A stretch of DNA of 64,000 nt from Caulobacter sp. FWC2 (GTDB lineage Bacteria > Pseudomonadota > Alphaproteobacteria > Caulobacterales > Caulobacteraceae): positions 4,216,001 to 4,280,000 of the forward strand of contig NZ_PEBF01000001.1 of assembly GCF_002742625.1 (NCBI RefSeq), in the 5' to 3' direction. The notes below the pieces were generated by a model. That model was not told the origin of the DNA, ran no database searches, and saw only the letters and a list, made by a program, of their open reading frames with translations. Shown in pieces: positions 8,731 to 18,185 of this stretch (its first letter is position 1; each line of letters opens with the position of its first letter). Position numbers and translations under genes: made by a program.

Positions 8731-9699
8731 ATGAGCGTCGTCGCCGCCAGCGCCTATATCGACGGCCAGGTCGTTCGTCCGCTCAGCCTGGACGATCCGG
8801 ACAGCCTGCAACCGCGCGAAGGCGAATTCGTCTGGATCGGCCTTGTCGAGCCCGACGAGGCCGAGCTGCGCGTGCTGCAGCAGGCCTTCCGCCTGCACCC
8901 GCTGGCGGTCGAAGACGCGCTGAGCGCCCGCCAGACGCCCAAAGTCGACGTCTATGGCGACCAGCTGTTCGTCGTCGCCAAGACCGCGCGGCTCGACAAC
9001 GATCGGATCGAATATGGCGAGACCGACTTCTTCGTCGGCCGCCAGCACCTGATCACCGTCCGCCACGGCTCGGCCCGGGCCCACAGCGAGCTGCGCGCCC
9101 AGCTGGAGGCCGCGCCGGGCCTGCTGTCGCACGGCGTCGACTATGTGCTGCACGCGGTGCTGGACTTCATCGTCGACGGCTACATGCCCGTCGTCGACGC
9201 CATCGAGGAGGAGCTGATCAGCTTCGAGCGGCGGGCGCTGGACGCCTTTCTCAGCCGCGCCGAGATCGCCCGCATCTTCAATCTTCGCCGGGCGCTGATG
9301 AAGTTCAAGAAGCTGCTGGGTCCCATGATCCAGGTGGTCAGCGCGCTGGAGCATCACGACCTGCCCTGTATCGACAGCGAGGTCCGGCCCTATTTCCGCG
9401 ACGTCCGCGACCACATCCAGCGCACCGAGATCCTGGTCGACAGCCTGCGCGAGGTGCTGACCTTCGTGTTCGAGATCAGCAGCCTGCTGGAACAGCAGCG
9501 CCAGGGCGTCATCACCCGCCAGCTGGCCGCCTGGGCCGCCATCCTGGCCGTACCGACGGCCGTGGCCGGCATCTACGGCATGAACTTCGAGCACATGCCC
9601 GAGCTGAAGTGGGAATACGGCTACTACGGCGTACTGGCCGTGATCGTCGGGGTCTGCGCCGTGCTGTACCGGCGCTTCCGCAAGACGGGCTGGCTTTAG
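8731..9699 (+). CDS. corA: CorA family magnesium/cobalt transporter
   Basis: A 322-residue CorA-type channel. The large cytosolic N-terminal part (about 1-255) is alpha/beta then long helical, followed by two membrane segments near the C-terminus. The signature YGMNFEHMPEL at the end of the first membrane segment contains the GMN selectivity motif, and the second segment ends in a basic tail (YRRFRKTGWL). It mediates Mg2+ (and often Co2+ or Ni2+) uptake across the inner membrane as a pentamer. It follows adenine deaminase closely and may be co-transcribed, though no functional link is obvious. Confidence 0.93.
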   Translation: MSVVAASAYIDGQVVRPLSLDDPDSLQPREGEFVWIGLVEPDEAELRVLQQAFRLHPLAVEDALSARQTPKVDVYGDQLFVVAKTARLDNDRIEYGETDFFVGRQHLITVRHGSARAHSELRAQLEAAPGLLSHGVDYVLHAVLDFIVDGYMPVVDAIEEELISFERRALDAFLSRAEIARIFNLRRALMKFKKLLGPMIQVVSALEHHDLPCIDSEVRPYFRDVRDHIQRTEILVDSLREVLTFVFEISSLLEQQRQGVITRQLAAWAAILAVPTAVAGIYGMNFEHMPELKWEYGYYGVLAVIVGVCAVLYRRFRKTGWL

Positions 9700-9703
9700 G
9701 ACC

Positions 9704-9844
9704 AAACCCCTCTCCTTTAGGGAGAGGGCGGGGCCCGCCGCGAAGCGGCGGGAGGGTGAGGGGTTACGAGGTCCGACGGCGTGCCGGCACTCCGTCGAGG
9801 CTGTAACCCCTCACCCCAACCCTCTCCCTATGGGAGAGGGAGCG
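9704..9844. repeat. Family A palindromic repeat, long branched copy
   Basis: Two short hairpins (CTCTCCTTTAGGGAGAG near 9709 and CCCTCTCCCTATGGGAGAGGG near 9820) flank a long dyad: GGGTGAGGGGTTAC at 9754-9767 pairs with 9803-9816, and CGACGG at 9774 pairs with CCGTCG at 9792 inside it. The whole can fold as a branched cruciform. It lies between corA and the convergent DUF2199 gene and may also stop transcription. Confidence 0.75.
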
Positions 9845-10322
9845 TCTCCAGGATCTCCCGGTGCCGCGCGGTGTCGATGCCGTCGCGCTGGTCCTGGGCC
9901 AGGCGGCTCTTGTCGCCATCGAGGAGGATCAGGGTCGGGCGCTCGTCGGGGGTCTGGAACTGGATCAGCAGGCGGGTGCCCAGCGTCGTGCCCGGATAGG
10001 GCGCGAGGCGGTTGGCCAGTTTCGCCGGGTGCGGCGGCTCCTCGCGGCCGTCGGCGTCATAGAGGTCGAGATAGCGCTCGAAGACCTCGGCCTCGACCTC
10101 GGCCCAGGCGCCCCAGCCGAAATAGTCGTCCGTCCCCTTCAGCGGCGTGGGCAGGATGCAGCGGATGAAGACGCGGTCGCCCCACTGGCAGAGGTCGTCG
10201 TTGTAGCGGGCTTGCGCGTCGCGCTCTTCCTCGGGGATCGCCCAGACCTCGTCGGGCAAGGTGAAGCCCCAGTCGAGGGACAGGGATTCCAGGGACTGGG
10301 GCTCTTGAGACTCTTCGGCCAT
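9828..10322 (-). CDS. DUF2199 domain protein
   Basis: A 164-residue soluble protein. The core DLCQWGDRVFIRCILPTP and FGWGAWAEVEAEVFERYLDLYD matches the DUF2199 family, whose function is unknown. Many family members carry an N-terminal Cys-x2-Cys zinc site, which is absent here. The last residues overlap the flanking repeat element. It is transcribed away from the acyl-CoA block and stands next to it in the same direction with a 54-base gap. Confidence 0.75.
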   Translation of the reverse strand: MAEESQEPQSLESLSLDWGFTLPDEVWAIPEEERDAQARYNDDLCQWGDRVFIRCILPTPLKGTDDYFGWGAWAEVEAEVFERYLDLYDADGREEPPHPAKLANRLAPYPGTTLGTRLLIQFQTPDERPTLILLDGDKSRLAQDQRDGIDTARHREILETLPLP

Positions 10323-10376
10323 CGCAACCTTCGGCGTGAATACGCTCCGATGCTTAGGCCAAGTCGCCGACCGGCT

Positions 10377-11393
10377 CTAGGCCACCGCGTCGCGCAGGAC
10401 GTCGCAGAGATGGTCCAGGCCCTCGATGTCGAGGTCGGGGTCCAGGGCGATGACCACGGTCGAGGCCGCCAGGTGGTCGGCGGTCGGGGTGTCGTCGGCG
10501 GCCAGGGCGCGGTCGCGAACCGAGCAGCTGGCGGCGATCCCGGCCGCCTGGAGCTTCCAAGCCACGGCCCCGGCGTCGTCGGTCGGCAGGGACAGCGCGC
10601 AGGTCCGCGAGATCCAGCTCATGCCCCAGCCCGGCTGGAAGCCGACGCCGCTGTCCAGCAGCAGGACGCGCAGCTGCTGGGCCGCGCCGCACAGGCGCTG
10701 GCGCAGGCCCGGCCAGGCGGCGAGGCCGTCGTCGCCCGTGAACGGCGCGGCGTCGATGGCGTTGATCGGGGTGGCGTCCTCGCAGGCGACGAAAACGCCC
10801 GACCCAGCGGGGAGGCCCACGAGAACAGGAACAGGCGCGGCGATCACCACGTCGAAGGCGCCGGCCGCGTCGATCAGGATCGGCAGGCCGGTCTCGGCGC
10901 GGAAGGCGGCCCAGGCCCGCATGTCGGGGGCGCGGCCGTGGGCGGCGGCGGGCACGATCGCTTCCAGCGGCCCCGGCGCGTCGGGCAGGCGCTCGCGCAG
11001 GTGGCCGGTGTCGAACATGGCGCTGAACGGGTCGACATCGACCAGCCAGGGCTTGAGGCCCGCGGCGGCGATGCCGGCCAGGGTCTCCGGATCGGCCAGG
11101 GCCGAGACGACGCAGACGCCGCCTTGGCGCACGCCCAGGGCCTTCAGCGCGCCGGCCGTGGCCTCGACGCGGTCGGCGAAGGCGCGCACGGCGACGGGAC
11201 GGGCGAAGCGGGCGGCCAGGCGCTGCTGAAGGTCCGCGCCGTGTCCGACGGTGTTCAAAGCGGCGGCGACGGCGTCGAAATCGATCGGCGCGCCCGAAGC
11301 ACGGAGGAACGGCTTCGCCCCATTCCCTTCTTGAGTGGGAGCGGCGATCGGAGCGGCGGCGGCGGGCTTCGGGAGCATGGGTCTAGAACGCAT
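10377..11393 (-). CDS. DegT/DnrJ aminotransferase-like protein lacking the PLP lysine
   Basis: A 338-residue protein with the shape of a PLP-dependent sugar aminotransferase of the DegT family, but degenerate. Recognisable parts are the N-terminal half ending in GLKPWLVDVDPFSAMFD (DegT usually has PVFVDVDPxT), then PILIDAAGAFD where the PLP-contacting Asp sits. In active enzymes a Ser/Phe-x-H-x-x-K follows; here the equivalent stretch reads VLVGLPAGSGVFVA with no lysine. The start is uncertain; the first 25 residues are Pro/Ala-rich. It may be a non-catalytic fold member. It lies downstream of the fatty-acid genes. Confidence 0.6.
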   Translation of the reverse strand: MRSRPMLPKPAAAAPIAAPTQEGNGAKPFLRASGAPIDFDAVAAALNTVGHGADLQQRLAARFARPVAVRAFADRVEATAGALKALGVRQGGVCVVSALADPETLAGIAAAGLKPWLVDVDPFSAMFDTGHLRERLPDAPGPLEAIVPAAAHGRAPDMRAWAAFRAETGLPILIDAAGAFDVVIAAPVPVLVGLPAGSGVFVACEDATPINAIDAAPFTGDDGLAAWPGLRQRLCGAAQQLRVLLLDSGVGFQPGWGMSWISRTCALSLPTDDAGAVAWKLQAAGIAASCSVRDRALAADDTPTADHLAASTVVIALDPDLDIEGLDHLCDVLRDAVA

Positions 11394-11520
11394 TCCACGA
11401 CGAACCGGGCGACCTCAATGGCCGCACCATATGGTTAAGCAACCGTATCCATCGATTCCGGCAGGCCTAATGCGGCGCGCCGTCGCGGCAAAAAGTTCAG
11501 TGACTAGGCGAAACTTGCCC

Positions 11521-13071
11521 CTAAACCTGCCCAGCACCTTGCCATGAGTCGCGCAGTTCGCGCTTCAGCACCTTGCCGATGTGGCTGCGCGGCAGGCTGT
11601 CTACGATCTTCACGTCGGCCAGCCGCTGGGTCTTGCCGACCTGGCCGTTGACGAAGGTCTTGATCGCCTCGGCGTCGGCGTCGCCCTTCACGGCCACGAA
11701 GGCCACCGGGGTCTCGCCCCAGGCGTCCGACGGCACGCCAACCACCGCCGCCTCGACCACCGCGGGATGCTGCACCAGCACCGCTTCCAGGTCGGACGGA
11801 TAGATGTTGAAGCCGCCGCTGATGATCATGTCCTTCTTGCGATCCATCAGGGTCAGGAAGCCCTGCTCGTCGAAGCGGCCGACATCGCCGGTGCGGATGA
11901 AGGTCCAGCCCTCGGGCGAGGTCCAGATGGCCTCGGCTGTCTTGTCCGGACGGCCGTGATAGCCGTTCATGGTCGCGGCCGAGCGGCCGACGATCTCGCC
12001 GACCACGCCGGGGCCGACCTGGACGCCGTCCTCGTCGATCAGGCGGATGTCGTGGCCGGGCGCGGGCTGGCCGACCGTGTGCAGCTTGTCCGGATGCTCG
12101 TGGGCGATGAGGATGCAGGTGCCGCCGCCCTCGGTCATGCCGAAATACTCGACCAGGCCGCCGGGCCAGCGCCGCAGCACCTCCCCCTTCAGTTCAGCCG
12201 CGAACGGGGCGCTGGTGCAGAACTTCAGATGGGTCGAGGACAGGTCGTAGGTGTCGAAGTCCGGCCGCTCCATCAGGCGGCGGTACTGCACCGGCACCAG
12301 CATGGTGTGGGTCATGCGGTGCTTCTGGGCCAGTTCCAGATATTTGCCGGCGTCGAACTTCTTCATCAGCACGACGGTCCCGCCGCCGGCCAGGGTGGGG
12401 AAGAAGCAGACGAGCGTGGTGTTCGAATAGAGCGGCGTCGACAGCACCGACACCGCATTGGGGCCGTAGCCGACCGCGTCGCCCCGGAAGACGTGCTTCC
12501 AGCGCATGCCGTGCGACTGGACGATGCCCTTGGGCGTGCCGGTCGTGCCGCTGGAATAGATGATGTTGAACGGGTGGTCAGGCGTGATCGTAACCGGGCG
12601 CGGCGTCGCGTGTTCCGGGGCCAGCCAGGCGTCGAAGGCGTCGCCAGCCGAGGAGCCGTCCAAGGCGATGTGGCGCACGGCGATCGGCGCGGGCGCCTGC
12701 GCTTCGGCCACGCCGGCGTCGAGGAAGAACACCTTGGCCCCGCAGTCGGCGACCATGCCGGCGATGGCCTCGGGCGTCGAGGACGGGGCGATCGGGGCCA
12801 CGGCGATGCCGGCCCTCAAGCCGCCAAGGAACACCGCCGCGTAAGCGATGGACGACAGGGCGCAGACCGCGACGGCCTCGCCGGGGGCGATCCCGTCACG
12901 CTGCAGGGCGGCGGCGACGCGGTCGACCAGGGCGTCGAACTCCGCGTAGGTCACCGCCTCGCCGGTCTCCATGATCACGGCCGGATGGTTGGGGCCTTCC
13001 TGGGCGCGCTGGCGCAGGATGTCGCCCATCACGCCGTAGTCGGCGGACATCATGGCGGCGATGGTGGTCAT
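11521..13071 (-). CDS. Class I adenylate-forming acyl-CoA ligase
   Basis: A 516-residue AMP-dependent synthetase. The P-loop-like motif YSSGTTGTPKGIVQSH, the adenine-binding YFGMTEGGG, the RTGDVGRFDEQGF segment and the C-terminal IISGGFNIYP and SHIGKVLKREL (catalytic Lys) are all intact. It activates a carboxylic acid to its acyl-AMP and then acyl-CoA in the cytosol; chain length is not evident. The gene follows the FadJ-type enzyme on the same strand after 140 bases filled by a repeat, so the two probably work together in fatty or aromatic acid catabolism. Confidence 0.9.
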   Translation of the reverse strand: MTTIAAMMSADYGVMGDILRQRAQEGPNHPAVIMETGEAVTYAEFDALVDRVAAALQRDGIAPGEAVAVCALSSIAYAAVFLGGLRAGIAVAPIAPSSTPEAIAGMVADCGAKVFFLDAGVAEAQAPAPIAVRHIALDGSSAGDAFDAWLAPEHATPRPVTITPDHPFNIIYSSGTTGTPKGIVQSHGMRWKHVFRGDAVGYGPNAVSVLSTPLYSNTTLVCFFPTLAGGGTVVLMKKFDAGKYLELAQKHRMTHTMLVPVQYRRLMERPDFDTYDLSSTHLKFCTSAPFAAELKGEVLRRWPGGLVEYFGMTEGGGTCILIAHEHPDKLHTVGQPAPGHDIRLIDEDGVQVGPGVVGEIVGRSAATMNGYHGRPDKTAEAIWTSPEGWTFIRTGDVGRFDEQGFLTLMDRKKDMIISGGFNIYPSDLEAVLVQHPAVVEAAVVGVPSDAWGETPVAFVAVKGDADAEAIKTFVNGQVGKTQRLADVKIVDSLPRSHIGKVLKRELRDSWQGAGQV

Positions 13072-13087
13072 GGGGACGCCTTCTTCT

Positions 13088-13204
13088 CCCTTCCCCCTTG
13101 GATGGGGAAAGGGTCGGGGATGGGGGTGACAGCGTCGGACGTGGGAGCGGGGCGTTGCCGCCGCATCACCCCCACCCCTGCCCCTCCCCCATCAAGGGGG
13201 AGGG
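13088..13204. repeat. Family B palindromic repeat
   Basis: An inverted pair of about 40-base arms. The left arm reads CTTCCCCCTTGGATGGGGAA then GGGTCGGGGATGGGGGTGA, the right arm its reverse complement with changes, ending CCCCCATCAAGGGGGAGGG. Near-identical copies occur at 29166 and 57065. It fills the gap between the fadJ-like gene and the acyl-CoA ligase. Confidence 0.8.
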
Positions 13205-13211
13205 AAGAGTT

Positions 13212-15290
<2,079 letters not shown>

Positions 15291-15478
15291 GGCGTTTCGA
15301 CCCCTATTTTCGTTTGAACGGTTGTTTGAAGCCAGCCTGCACGCTCCCGCGAAGATGTCCAGACCTCCGCGACGGCACGAGCTTTCCCGGCGCTTCGAGA
15401 CAGGGCGCCGTTGACGAATTTCGCCGCATACTACAAATTCGAACTCACGGTTTCAGCCGAGATCATCCGTGGGGGTGG

Positions 15479-15510
15479 ATGCGGCGTCGAGGGGCTGATC
15501 GACGCCGCAT
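15479..15510 (+). terminator. Perfect 12-bp hairpin in the fadJ-M61 gap
   Basis: ATGCGGCGTCGA and TCGACGCCGCAT pair without mismatch around an 8-base loop, followed by TTACC. The short T run makes it only a weak terminator on the plus strand. It may be part of a structured RNA or a regulator dyad. Confidence 0.4.
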
Positions 15511-15705
15511 TTACCTGAAATCCAGAGAAAATGATCCGTGCTGGGGAGGGCGTTCGCGGGAAATCACAGTCTTCGGATGCGCCTTGCACGCGTCCCGATA
15601 GTTCGAAGCCGGTGAAATCCGCGAGCGTGGCGCGTTGCCCGCAATGCGTCGGACTTTGGTAAAGCGCAACTCGGCGCGGGAGCTGTCTCCCGCGCCGCTT
15701 TCTTT
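15511..15705 (+). ncRNA. Candidate small RNA ending in a Rho-independent terminator
   Basis: GGCGCGGGAG (15673-15682) pairs with CTCCCGCGCC (15687-15696) around CTGT, followed by GCTTTCTTT. This is a good intrinsic terminator on the plus strand, yet no plus-strand gene lies upstream; the fadJ-like gene points the other way. Something must therefore be transcribed towards it from within the gap. The 5' boundary given is a placeholder; no known RNA family was recognised. Confidence 0.35.
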
Positions 15706-15977
15706 GGGGGAGGCCCTCCCCGCGTCGCGCGAACAGCGCCCGAGGATCGTGCAACCCGCATGACAACATGGCTGCTCGGTCGCGGCGTTTATCCTCGGTA
15801 CGACCTTCGGTCGGTCCTGGAGGGCCAGCCACCTCCGATGCGGAGGAGCACCTTCGCGCCCCGCACCCGCCTTCTTGCGCGCCTGGCCAACTTGCCCTCG
15901 ACAAGCGGGGATTAACGCCACAAACATCCCGGCTTCTCGTCGCGGGAGCACGCCCGCGCGCCGCATTGGGGTGTTTC

Positions 15978-17912
15978 GTGAAAGCGCTGTTCTTCTCGGT
16001 CTCCGTCCTGTCCCTGGTCGCCACGGCGGCCATGGCGCAGACTTCTCCGCCGCCGGAGTCCGCGCCGCCCACCCCGCCGATCGAAGCCCCGCGCGATGTC
16101 CCCTACGCCGCCGGCACGCTGAAGGTCGCCGTCGACGCCACCGACCTCGACCGCAAGATCTGGAACGTCACCACGACCATGCCGGTCAGCAAGGCCGGCG
16201 ACTTCGTGTTCCTGTATCCGCAGTGGGTTCCGGGCGGTCACTCGCCGCGCAACGACCTGGACAAGGTGGCCGGCCTGGTGGTCACGGCCAATGGCAAGCG
16301 CATCCCGTGGACCCGTGACGTGGTCAGCGTCCACGCCTTCCACGTCGACGTCCCGGCCGGCGTCACCGAGCTTCAGATCAGCTACCAGTTCCTGACCGCC
16401 GTCGAGGGCAAGGTCGGCCGCATCGAGGTCACGCCCGAGATGCTGAACCTGCAGTGGCTGCAGGTGACCATGTATCCGGCCGGCTACTACACCCGCCAGA
16501 TCCCGATCGAGGCCAGCGTCAAGCTGCCGGAAGGCTGGAAGTTCGCCACCGCCCTGGAGACCGCCAAGACCGACGGCCAGGTCACCACCTTCAAGCCGAC
16601 CACTGTCGAGATCCTGGTCGACTCGCCGATGATGGCCGGCAAGTACTTCAAGTCGATCGAGCTGGACCCGACCGGCCCCGCCCCGGTGCGCCTGAACCTG
16701 ATCGCCGACCGCCCTGAGAACCTCGAGGCCAAGCCGGAACACATCCAGATCCACAAGGATCTCGTCCAACAGGCCTACAAGCTCTACGGCTCGCACCACT
16801 ACGACCACTATGACTTCCTGGTCGCCATGTCCGACAACCTGGGCGGCATCGGCCTGGAGCACCACCGGTCGAGCGAAAACCGCGTCGCCCCGAAATACTT
16901 CAACGAGTGGGACAAGAACTTCGTCGGCCGCGACCTGCTGAGCCACGAATACACCCACTCGTGGAACGGCAAGTTCCGGCGCGCCGCCGACCTGTGGACC
17001 CCGAACCTGAACGTGCCGATGCGCGACAGCATGATGTGGGTCTATGAGGGCCAGACGCAGTACTGGGGCAACGTCCTGGCCGCCCGCTCGGGCCTCCTGA
17101 CCAAGCAGCAGGCGATGGAATCGCTGGCCGCCACGGCCGCCGTCTACGACAACCGTCGCGGCCGCGACTGGCGTCCGGTGCAGGACACCACCAACGACCC
17201 GATCATCGCCAACCGCAAGCCTCTGTCGTGGCTCTCGTGGCAGCGCAGCGAGGACTACTATTCCGAAGGCCTGCTGGTCTGGCTCGACGCCGACACCCTG
17301 ATCCGCGAGAAGACCGGCGGCAAGAAGTCGCTGGACGACTTCGCCAAGGCCTTCTTCGGCGTCGACAACGGCTCGTACAGCGAGAAGACCTATGTGTTCG
17401 ACGACGTGGTCAGCACGCTGAACGGCGTCTACGCCTATGACTGGGCGACCTTCCTGAAGACCCGCATCCAGGAGGTCCAGGAGAAGGGTCCCCTCGATGG
17501 CTTCGAGCGCGGCGGCTACAAGGTCGTCTATACCGACACCCCCACCGAGTTCATGAAGTCGGCCGAGACCCGGGCCAAGAACACTCCGCTCAGCTACTCG
17601 CTGGGCCTGACGGTGGGCGCGGACGGCGTGCTCACCGACGTGCAGTGGGGCGGCCCGGCGTTCAAGGCCGGCTTGACCCAGGGCCTGACGGTCGTGGCGG
17701 TCAATGGCGAGCAGTTCGACGGCGACAAGCTGAAGACCGCCGTCAAGGCCGCCGCCAAGCCGGACGGCCAGCTGGTCGAGCTGCTGATCAAGGACGGCGG
17801 CCGCTACAAGATGGTCAAGATCGACTATCGCGGCGGCCTGCGCTACCCGCGCCTGGAGCGGATCGCCGGGACGCCGGACCGCCTCGGGGACATTCTGACG
17901 CCGCGCAAATAG
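15978..17912 (+). CDS. M61 family glycyl aminopeptidase with PDZ domain, exported
   Basis: A 644-residue protein starting at GTG 15978; this gives a signal peptide (VKALFFSVSVLSLVATAAMA) and the preceding in-frame stretch is not protein-like. The zinc site is HEYTH at residues 323-327, inside LLSHEYTHSWNGKFRR, with the downstream Glu in MMWVYEGQTQYWG as third ligand. The N-terminal M61 beta domain spans about 45-240 and a PDZ domain lies near 585-635 (GLTVGADGVLTDVQWGGPAF). It is predicted to trim peptides with N-terminal Gly or Ala in the periplasm. A strong terminator and a candidate small RNA follow. Confidence 0.92.
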   Translation: MKALFFSVSVLSLVATAAMAQTSPPPESAPPTPPIEAPRDVPYAAGTLKVAVDATDLDRKIWNVTTTMPVSKAGDFVFLYPQWVPGGHSPRNDLDKVAGLVVTANGKRIPWTRDVVSVHAFHVDVPAGVTELQISYQFLTAVEGKVGRIEVTPEMLNLQWLQVTMYPAGYYTRQIPIEASVKLPEGWKFATALETAKTDGQVTTFKPTTVEILVDSPMMAGKYFKSIELDPTGPAPVRLNLIADRPENLEAKPEHIQIHKDLVQQAYKLYGSHHYDHYDFLVAMSDNLGGIGLEHHRSSENRVAPKYFNEWDKNFVGRDLLSHEYTHSWNGKFRRAADLWTPNLNVPMRDSMMWVYEGQTQYWGNVLAARSGLLTKQQAMESLAATAAVYDNRRGRDWRPVQDTTNDPIIANRKPLSWLSWQRSEDYYSEGLLVWLDADTLIREKTGGKKSLDDFAKAFFGVDNGSYSEKTYVFDDVVSTLNGVYAYDWATFLKTRIQEVQEKGPLDGFERGGYKVVYTDTPTEFMKSAETRAKNTPLSYSLGLTVGADGVLTDVQWGGPAFKAGLTQGLTVVAVNGEQFDGDKLKTAVKAAAKPDGQLVELLIKDGGRYKMVKIDYRGGLRYPRLERIAGTPDRLGDILTPRK

Positions 17913-17964
17913 TTAACCAAGTTCGCCGCCAGGTTGCGACCCGCTCGCAGCCTGCGACGATTTG

Positions 17965-18067
17965 GGGAAGAGCGGGAAGGCGACGCTTGTGTCACCTTCT
18001 GATCGTTCAATCCCTCTGAACGCGTACCGAAAAGGGCCCGCCCCCTCTCCCAAGCGGGCCCTTTTTT
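17965..18067 (+). ncRNA. Candidate three-hairpin small RNA
   Basis: Three hairpins follow one another in the gap after the M61 gene: AAGGCGAC/GTCACCTT (17977-17998, one mismatch), CGTTCA/TGAACG (18004-18022, perfect) and the terminator GGGCCCGC/GCGGGCCC with a T6 tail. A TTGCGA at 17935-17940 and CGATTT at 17958-17963, 17 bases apart, could be a weak promoter. The array could instead be the 3' end of the M61 transcript. No known RNA family was recognised. Confidence 0.4.
18034..18067 (+). terminator. Rho-independent terminator
   Basis: GGGCCCGC (18034-18041) pairs with GCGGGCCC (18054-18061) around a 12-base loop and is followed by six Ts. Four As precede the stem, so it may also work on the minus strand. 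It separates the M61 gene, or the candidate small RNA, from the DUF885 gene. Confidence 0.85.
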
Positions 18068-18185
18068 GCGTCTGGTTTGGACCTGCCCCATTTTTTCGCT
18101 CCGACATTGACGCTCGCGTGACAGCGAGGGAACGATGCGACCCGCCGGGCTTGGGGGCCGCGGCGTTTCAGCGTCAGGGATCGCC

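Larger units (their letters stand above)
15291..15977. other. 687-base intergenic region with two strong hairpins, no convincing ORF
   Basis: This is the longest stretch without a gene. It separates the start of the fadJ-like gene from the M61 peptidase. Open frames on either strand here have no ribosome site or recognisable protein. It contains the two hairpins listed separately, and it must also hold the divergent promoters for both flanking genes. A TTGACG at 15411-15416 is a possible -35 element on the plus strand, with no convincing -10. Confidence 0.6.

Noticed and set aside
7462..9705. 747-residue frame on the minus strand across adenine deaminase and corA
   Set aside because: It is antisense to two clearly real genes, and its low-complexity Val/Gly/Asp/Gln-rich product is typical of shadow frames in GC-rich DNA.
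15511..15705. 6S RNA or SRP RNA in the fadJ-M61 gap
   Set aside because: Neither the SRP core (GGAAGNAGC-type loop) nor a clear 6S bubble was found; kept only as an unnamed candidate RNA.
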